A DNA stretch of 8,924 bases from Candidatus Lindowbacteria bacterium RIFCSPLOWO2_12_FULL_62_27 (GTDB lineage: Bacteria > Lindowbacteria > 2-12-FULL-62-27), in NCBI GenBank assembly GCA_001784175.1, contig MFPR01000015.1:1-8924 (forward strand), given 5' to 3'. Within the stretch, counting starts at the first letter, position 1; every line of letters starts with the position of its first letter. Under the pieces are notes generated by a model. The model was not told the DNA's origin. It made no database searches and saw nothing but the letters and a program-made list of their open reading frames with translations. The position numbers were made by a program, and so were the translations under genes. Shown in pieces: positions 6,001 through 8,924 of this stretch.

Positions 6001-8924
6001 CGCTCGTGCTGACCGAAAGCGCCGAAACGACGGGCATATTCCAGCGCGGACCCTTCGCCTTGGCGGACACGGAAGCCCCGGCCGCTCAGAACGGGCGCCT
6101 CACGTGGGGCCGGGACGACACGATGCAGGCCGTCTACACGGATGTGACCGGCGCCGCCGAGAGTTCCTACGACACGGCGCTGGCGATCGAGATCAAGGCG
6201 AACAGCATCGTCAAGTTTTACGAAGACGCCGCCTTTACGGACGAGGTCGACACCTTCCTTCCGAGGAACGACGTGGTCTACATCGAAGTGTTGGACACGG
6301 ACATGAACGTCGACCCGCAGACGGCGGAGAATTTCACAGTATCGGTCATTGTCCACAACGACACGGACGGAACAACCGTCGGCGGCACGGAACTGATCAC
6401 GGTGACGGAGGTGGGCGTGGCGAGCGGCAGATTCCGGAGCGGCGCCGTGCCGATTGTGGATACAGCGACGCCGGCCGGCAGCAACGGCGTTTTGGAAGTC
6501 GGCTTGAATGACACCATAAACGTGGAATATGCCAGCGACGACAACGATCCGGGGGATGTGAGCAACGACACCGCGTTGATCGTGGACGCCCCGACCGCCG
6601 CCGTTCTGGCTTTTTATCAGGCCGCGTTTTCCGCCGTTACGGACACGTACCGCGTGCGGCTGGACGCGGTATTGATCCAAGTGACCGATGCCGACGAGAA
6701 TCGCAATCCGCAGGTGAAAGATACGGTATTCGTGACGGTCTACGTGGGGAACGTCGGCACGGGTTCTCCCAGTCAGGTGTTGGACCGGCAGGACACGTGG
6801 GTGCTGACGGAGACGGGCGAGACGACGGGCATTTTCCAGGGCGCGGGACTTGGCGTTTTCGACACGGTTGCCGGCACCCTCAATGATGGCCGGTTGCAGG
6901 GCGGCTTGGACGACACCCTGCACGTGACCTACACGGACGCGAACGACGCGCCGGACGCGTGGAGCGACACGGCGCTCCTGGTGGACGCGCCGACGGCGGC
7001 GACCATCGCCTTTTATGATTCAACCGGATTTGTCGTGCAGACCGACACCTATCAGGCGGACGGGGATGTCGCGTTTGTCCTGGTGATCGACACGGACGAA
7101 AACCAGAATCCGAATCTGGCCGACACGATCGTGGTTGAGCTGACCGTCTGGAACGCGAACGGCACAGGCGGCGGATACGTGGATACGCTGTATGTGACCT
7201 TGACGGAACGCGGTCCCCGCACAGGATATTTCCGGAGCGACACCGTGGCCACGACGCGCACGGATTCGGACCTGTCGGACACGTATCTTCTGACCGGCGT
7301 GGGCGACACGATCCAAGCGCTTTACGTCGACGAGAATTCCGCGTCCGATCGTGTCGTCGACACGGCGCTGGTGGTGGATGTCCTGTCGGCGAGTCTTACC
7401 CGGATTTTCGAGGACGCCGCCTTTACGGACGAAATCGACACGGCGATGAGCCGGGATGTTCTCTACATTCAGGTCATCGACACCGACGAGAATCGAAATC
7501 CGCAATCCAAAGATTCGGTCACGGTGACCGTGTATGTCGGTGACGACGCCGCGGGACTCGTCATCGACACCGAGTCCCTGACGCTGAACGAAACAACAGA
7601 TACCTCCGGCGTTTTCCAGAGCGCCGCCATCAACACCGTCGACACCGACGCCGTGGCGCTGGCCAACAACGGGCGGCTGGGTGTGGGGCGGTCGGACACG
7701 GTGCACGTGGCGTACAGCGACGGGAATTCCACGGATGCGACGTGGGACACCGTCCTGATCCTCGGCCCCCAGGTGACGTTGACGGCGCCGGCGAACGCCG
7801 CGGAGACGACCGCGGCGGCGATCCGGTTCGAGTGGTCCGGGACGAACGTCGACACCTACACGTGGCAGATGGCGCGATCGGCGGCGTTTTCGACGATTGT
7901 CGACAGCGCGGTCGATACGACCGTCACGTCGATGATCCGGGTGATCACGGCGGGTCAGGACACGTTTTTCTGGCGCGTGATCGGTCGAAACGCGACCGGC
8001 AGTACGGACACGTCGGCCGCGCGCGGGTTTTTGCTGGACACGTCCGCGCCGCAGGTGGCTTTGGCGCAGCCCGCGGATGGACACGAGACGACGAACACGG
8101 CGGTGATCGTATCGTGGACGACGCCGGCGGACAGCACGGGGATCGACAGCTTCGTGGTGGAGGCGTCGACGACGGCGGGGTTTTCCGCGGTCGTGTTCGT
8201 GGATACGACAGATAGGACGAATACGACAGATACGATCACTGGCTTGTACAACGACACCTATTACTGGCGCGTGCGCGCGATCGACGATCTGGGGAATGTC
8301 GGGCCGAACTCGGCCGTGCGCGGCTTTGTCGTGGACACGGCAGCCGGTCAGGTGGCGTTGTCGAGTCCGGCGGACGGCGCGCAGACGGTGAACGCGTCGG
8401 TGGCGCTGGCGTGGGTGGCGCCGTCGGACAGCGTGGGGATTGACTCGTATGTGGTGGAGGTATCGAAAACCTCGGGGTTTGCGGCGACGGTGGTGGTCGA
8501 CACGGTGGATGGCGCGGTAACAACCGATACCCCGAGCGGTCTGTACAACGACACGTATTTCTGGCGGGTGCGCGCGGTCGACGATCTGGGGAATGTGGGC
8601 GCGAACTCGACGGCGCGCGGGTTCCTGCTGGACACGGGCGGCCCGGCGCAGGTGACGGCGTCGAGCCCGGCGGACGGGGCGCAGCAAAACAGCGCGGTGA
8701 CGGTGATCTGGAATGCGGTGACGGGGGATTCAAGCGGGATCGACAGTTACGTGGTCGAGGTTTCAAAGAGTTCAGGATTCACGTCGACGATCTCGGCCGA
8801 CACAGTGGACGGCGCGGTGACGTCGCAACTCCTGAGCGGGTTGTACAACGACACATACTACTGGCGGGTACGCGCGATCGACGGCGCCGGAAACACGGGC
8901 ACGAACTCTGCGGTGCGCGGATTC
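1..8924 (+). CDS. Giant modular beta-helix / FN3 / Ig-like repeat surface protein, internal fragment (both ends missing)
   Basis: Codons begin at base 3 and stay open to base 8924 (2,974 codons); bases 1-2 are the end of a split codon. The two other + frames are repeatedly stopped, while this one gives coherent repeated domains throughout, so no frameshift is likely. Order: partial beta-helix (residues 1-171), FN3 (172-283), then three further beta-helix plus FN3 units to residue 1797, six Asp/Asn-rich beta repeats (1803-2588), and four FN3/Ig-like repeats (2589-2974). The protein is rich in Asp, Thr, Ser, Asn, Gly and Val; I find only five Cys. No signal peptide, transmembrane segment, sorting signal or catalytic motif is visible, but both termini lie outside. 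By inference it is an exported structural or adhesive protein. The exact family and substrate are not recognised. High confidence in the reading frame, moderate in location, low in function. Confidence 0.95.
3..515 (+). other. Unit 1 beta-helix, C-terminal part only
   Basis: Residues 1-171 are the end of a right-handed parallel beta-helix whose head lies upstream. Bases 3-239 hold NosD/PbH1-type rungs of 23-24 residues; those beginning at 72, 141 and 213 follow the pattern SSNNTV-x-N-T-x-S-N-(turn)-G-I-x-L. Less regular rungs follow, with the stretch SSSDTVQKNN, then a cap with TRNWWNSTDTG at 381-413 and WQPFRL just after it. An NWW/NWWG motif near the end of such helices is common in PbH1 proteins. 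The linker ending in AGADTT joins it to the FN3 domain. I see no acidic or basic cluster like the active sites of pectate lyases or epimerases, so a structural or binding role is more likely than enzymatic activity. Confidence 0.85.
213..851 (+). repeat. Long diverged direct repeat, first copy (partner 1905-2549)
   Basis: The last rungs, cap, linker and FN3 domain of unit 1 match the same parts of unit 2. From the NWW codons (390 and 2091) through the core of FN3 the offset is constant at 1,701 bp. Long identical runs include the linker around 483-521 and the SDTSIIVEW coding stretch around 549-583. Differences are a mixture of silent and replacement changes, so this is an older duplication than the 108-bp one. 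Confidence 0.88.
516..851 (+). other. FN3-like domain 1
   Basis: This domain of about 112 residues begins at the AP of the ADTTAP linker. It has the FN3 landmarks: a strand with Trp (SIIVEW, Trp at 582), the GYRVYRS strand, and YYYRVTAFD at 750-776, followed by ENESFFSDS. Between the B and C strands it carries an insertion with NEETAAGGVGLSG; the same position holds NEETNGGAVG in FN3 domains 3 and 4. In bacteria such domains usually act as spacers or carbohydrate- or protein-contact modules in secreted proteins. It is most like FN3 domain 2 (2217-2549), with long identical DNA runs. Confidence 0.85.
1422..1973 (+). repeat. 69-bp in-frame tandem rung array of unit 2
   Basis: Eight consecutive rungs begin at 1422, 1491, 1560, 1629, 1698, 1767, 1836 and 1905, exactly 69 bp (23 codons) apart. 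The middle rungs share a conserved part, SSN(N)NTLTSNTASSN, and a variable turn leading to G-(I/V)-x-L. At DNA level the conserved part contains agttcgaacaac and ends in cagttcgaat; the rest of the rung varies. The last two rungs are more diverged (NTMIRNTAGSN, NITVLQNDARN), as is usual for the edge of an expanded array. The array encodes stacked beta-helix coils. Confidence 0.93.
1563..1808 (+). repeat. Near-identical 108-bp duplication (1563-1670 and 1701-1808)
   Basis: The second copy lies 138 bp (two 69-bp rungs) after the first. Read base by base, the copies differ at three sites only: gtc/atc, aat/gat and agc/ggc. These replace Val by Ile, Asn by Asp and Ser by Gly, all at first codon positions and all A/G differences. 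The copies are separated by 30 bp ending in ctggccgcgag. This is the youngest-looking duplication in the window. Confidence 0.92.
1905..2549 (+). repeat. Long diverged direct repeat, second copy (partner 213-851)
   Basis: Compared with the unit 1 copy this one is three codons longer before the cap: NAST is followed by AAANKFTF where unit 1 has SIFIL. This shifts the offset from 1,692 to 1,701 bp. The FN3 part also differs in the inserted loop (ALEEVNGGAVG against ANEETAAGGVG) and lacks the extra residues of FDTATPF, having FDTAAF instead. Reading frame is kept in both. Confidence 0.86.
2217..2549 (+). other. FN3-like domain 2
   Basis: This domain of about 111 residues between the ADTTAP linker and the next NWYVND head has the SIIVEW strand, the loop EEVNGGAVGLSG, GYRVYRS, and YYYRVTAFD followed by ENESFFSDSQP. 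It is the closest paralogue of FN3 domain 1 and less like domains 3 and 4, which use GQITLTWT in place of SIIVEW. A spacer or binding module in an exported protein is the likely role; nothing in the sequence identifies a ligand. Confidence 0.85.
2550..3614 (+). other. Unit 3 beta-helix, complete and shortest
   Basis: The head NWYVNDGSTAGDSFTY (2553 on) is followed by PFGTIAKAIEFATAGDTIFVD and LIGKDSNATVIDPPG, the DUF1565-like pattern. The central part differs from units 2 and 4: it has FAANRNNLAVRNLGVTG instead of YADTQTGL-x-IKNLGVTG. From 2979 there are about four recognisable rungs of 23-24 residues whose NTL threonines lie at 2994, 3066, 3135 and 3204, then irregular rungs that include two Cys (bases 3264 and 3288). 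The cap is TRNWWGTTDE (3492-3521), close to the unit 4 cap and unlike the NWWNSTDTG of units 1 and 2. The linker is SGADTT. Its rungs are less uniform than those of units 2 and 4, so this array looks older or less expanded. Confidence 0.87.
3615..3953 (+). other. FN3-like domain 3
   Basis: This domain of about 113 residues after the ADTT linker begins APALPTGMTLDTSAAG. It has GQITLTWTIP, the conserved NEETNGGAVG loop, the strand LNIYRL, and YYYRLTSKDTAAF followed by NESFF. A short tail with ATKPAYGG leads into the next head, WYVNDT. It is closest to FN3 domain 4 (5079-5393). The NEETNGGAVG loop present in all four FN3 copies in some form is longer than the usual FN3 B-C loop and may be a contact surface; this is inference. 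Confidence 0.84.
3954..5078 (+). other. Unit 4 beta-helix, complete
   Basis: The head WYVNDTVTTGDSFTY (3960 on) runs into SPFATITKALAKAKAGDTVYID and LIGKDSNATVIDPPG, the DUF1565-like pattern. Then YADTQTGLTIKNLGVTG, a Cys at 4347 and YLLNGSDTNT lead into the rung array at 4377-4865. Less regular rungs (NVILKNNITGNN) and the cap TRNWWGTTDE (4956-4985) with YRPYRF follow, then the linker AAGADTT. The head is protein-similar to unit 2 but differs at many silent sites; the cap is similar to unit 3. As in the other helices, no active-site cluster is evident. Confidence 0.88.
4377..4865 (+). repeat. In-frame rung array of unit 4 (66-72 bp)
   Basis: Seven rungs begin at 4377, 4449, 4521, 4587, 4659, 4731 and 4797, with lengths of 72, 72, 66, 72, 72, 66 and 69 bp. 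The consensus is SSN(N)NTVSNNTANSN-(turn)-GIYL. It differs from the unit 2 array in using NTVSNN instead of NTLTSN in nearly every rung, showing that rungs within one array resemble each other more than rungs of other arrays. Codons for the SSN pairs are fixed: agt tcg aac before the NT strand and tcg aat before the turn. The final rung has DSDTNTVVQNDV, matching the VVQNDV rung at the end of the unit 1 array. Confidence 0.92.
5079..5393 (+). other. FN3-like domain 4
   Basis: This domain of about 105 residues starts APDKPLNVTLDTS. It has GQITLTWTIP, NEETNGGAVGYSG, the strand AKIYRT, and YYYRLSSIDGAAF. It is the last of the long-loop FN3 copies. A short Ser/Lys linker (KSGSWKSS) joins it to the six Asp/Asn repeats, marking the change of architecture from helix-FN3 units to a chain of beta-sandwich-like repeats. 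Confidence 0.84.
5409..7766 (+). repeat. Six tandem Asp/Asn-motif beta repeats (unassigned, Ig-like fold suspected)
   Basis: Copies run 5409-5813, 5814-6203, 6204-6596, 6597-6995, 6996-7388 and 7389-7766, 126-135 residues each. The shared order is: YEDAGFTDEVDTF, R-D-x-x-Y-I-x-V, D-T-D-E-N-x-N-P-Q, DTV-x-VTVYVGN, L-x-L-x-E-(S/T)-x-x-T-(G/S)-x-F, N-G-x-L-x-x-G-x-x-DT-x-x-x-Y-(T/S)-D, and DTAL near the end. The acidic motif lies at 5499, 5904, 6294, 6687, 7089 and 7479. Alternating hydrophobic residues suggest beta strands. The D-x-D-x-N-x-N loop resembles calcium-binding loops (EF-hand, dockerin, thrombospondin type 3), so Ca2+ binding that stiffens a rod is a reasonable inference, not shown. 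I do not recognise a named family. Copies share protein sequence but differ at many silent sites, so they are old and under selection. Confidence 0.88.
7767..8924 (+). repeat. Four tandem FN3/Ig-like repeats, last one cut by the window edge
   Basis: Copies run 7767-8048, 8049-8345, 8346-8642 and 8643-8924. Repeats 2 and 3 are exactly 99 residues. Landmarks are Q-V-x-L-x-x-P-A-D-G near the start, a Trp strand (VSWTTP, LAWVAP, VIWNAV), GIDS(F/Y)VVE, SGF, GLYNDTYYWRVRA-(I/V)-D, GN-x-G-x-NS-x-x-RGF and, in the first three, LDT or VDT at the junction. The YYWRVRA-x-D-x-x-GN pattern is typical of bacterial FN3/Ig-like repeats in secreted proteins. Repeat 1 is diverged (TFFWRVIGRNATG; no GIDS segment). 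The open frame at base 8924 and the intact repeat pattern suggest more copies downstream. They are distinct from the NEET-loop FN3 domains further upstream. Confidence 0.87.

Noticed and set aside
5871-6923. Open frame of 350 codons on the minus strand.
   Set aside because: Same register effect; the product is low in recognisable motifs and mirrors the repeat pattern of the sense gene.
7020-8687. Long open frame of 555 codons on the minus strand.
   Set aside because: It lies in exact codon register opposite the giant gene and is open only because the sense strand rarely uses tta, cta and tca codons. Its product is an Arg/His/Val-rich string without domain character, as expected for the antisense of a GC-rich Asp/Thr/Val gene.

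Overview
The window lies entirely inside one giant protein-coding gene on the + strand. The frame whose codons begin at base 3 is open from end to end: I read 2,974 codons with no stop. Neither the start nor the stop codon is in the window, so the protein exceeds about 300 kDa. There is no intergenic DNA, and I see no promoter, RNA gene, terminator or mobile element. In this frame residue n of the visible fragment begins at base 3n. Every other long frame, on either strand, is a shadow of this gene.

The protein is built from three kinds of repeated extracellular-type module. Bases 3-5393 hold four successive units, each a right-handed parallel beta-helix (a DUF1565-like head, Asn/Ser-rich NosD/PbH1-type rungs of 22-24 residues, and an NWW cap) followed by a fibronectin type III (FN3)-like domain; the first unit is cut by the window edge. 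Bases 5409-7766 hold six tandem beta-rich repeats of 126-135 residues with an Asp/Asn-rich D-T-D-E-N-x-N-P motif that I cannot assign to a named family. Bases 7767-8924 hold four FN3/Ig-like repeats of about 94-99 residues with the core YNDTYYWRVRA; the last is cut by the window edge.

The likely role, by inference, is a secreted or cell-surface giant protein (adhesin, matrix or envelope protein). The helices and beta-sandwiches would form a long stalk or binding surface. No catalytic motif is visible. The high GC and strong G/C third-position bias, the bacterial-type ADTTAP-FN3 linkers and the absence of any marker gene point only loosely to an uncultivated bacterium. Asn-rich NosD-like rungs are also common in methanogenic archaea, so domain and phylum stay open.

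The main points of interest are evolutionary and compositional. The four units form a mosaic, with heads and tails related to different partners. The short rung arrays carry position-specific synonymous codons shared between units, and one 108-bp duplication differs at only three bases, all amino-acid-changing first-position A/G differences. The six Asp/Asn repeats are ancient by comparison. Asp-Thr dipeptides are strikingly enriched across unrelated domain types, and many fit the D-(S/T)-(A/I/L/M/T/V) O-glycosylation sequon known from Bacteroidota.
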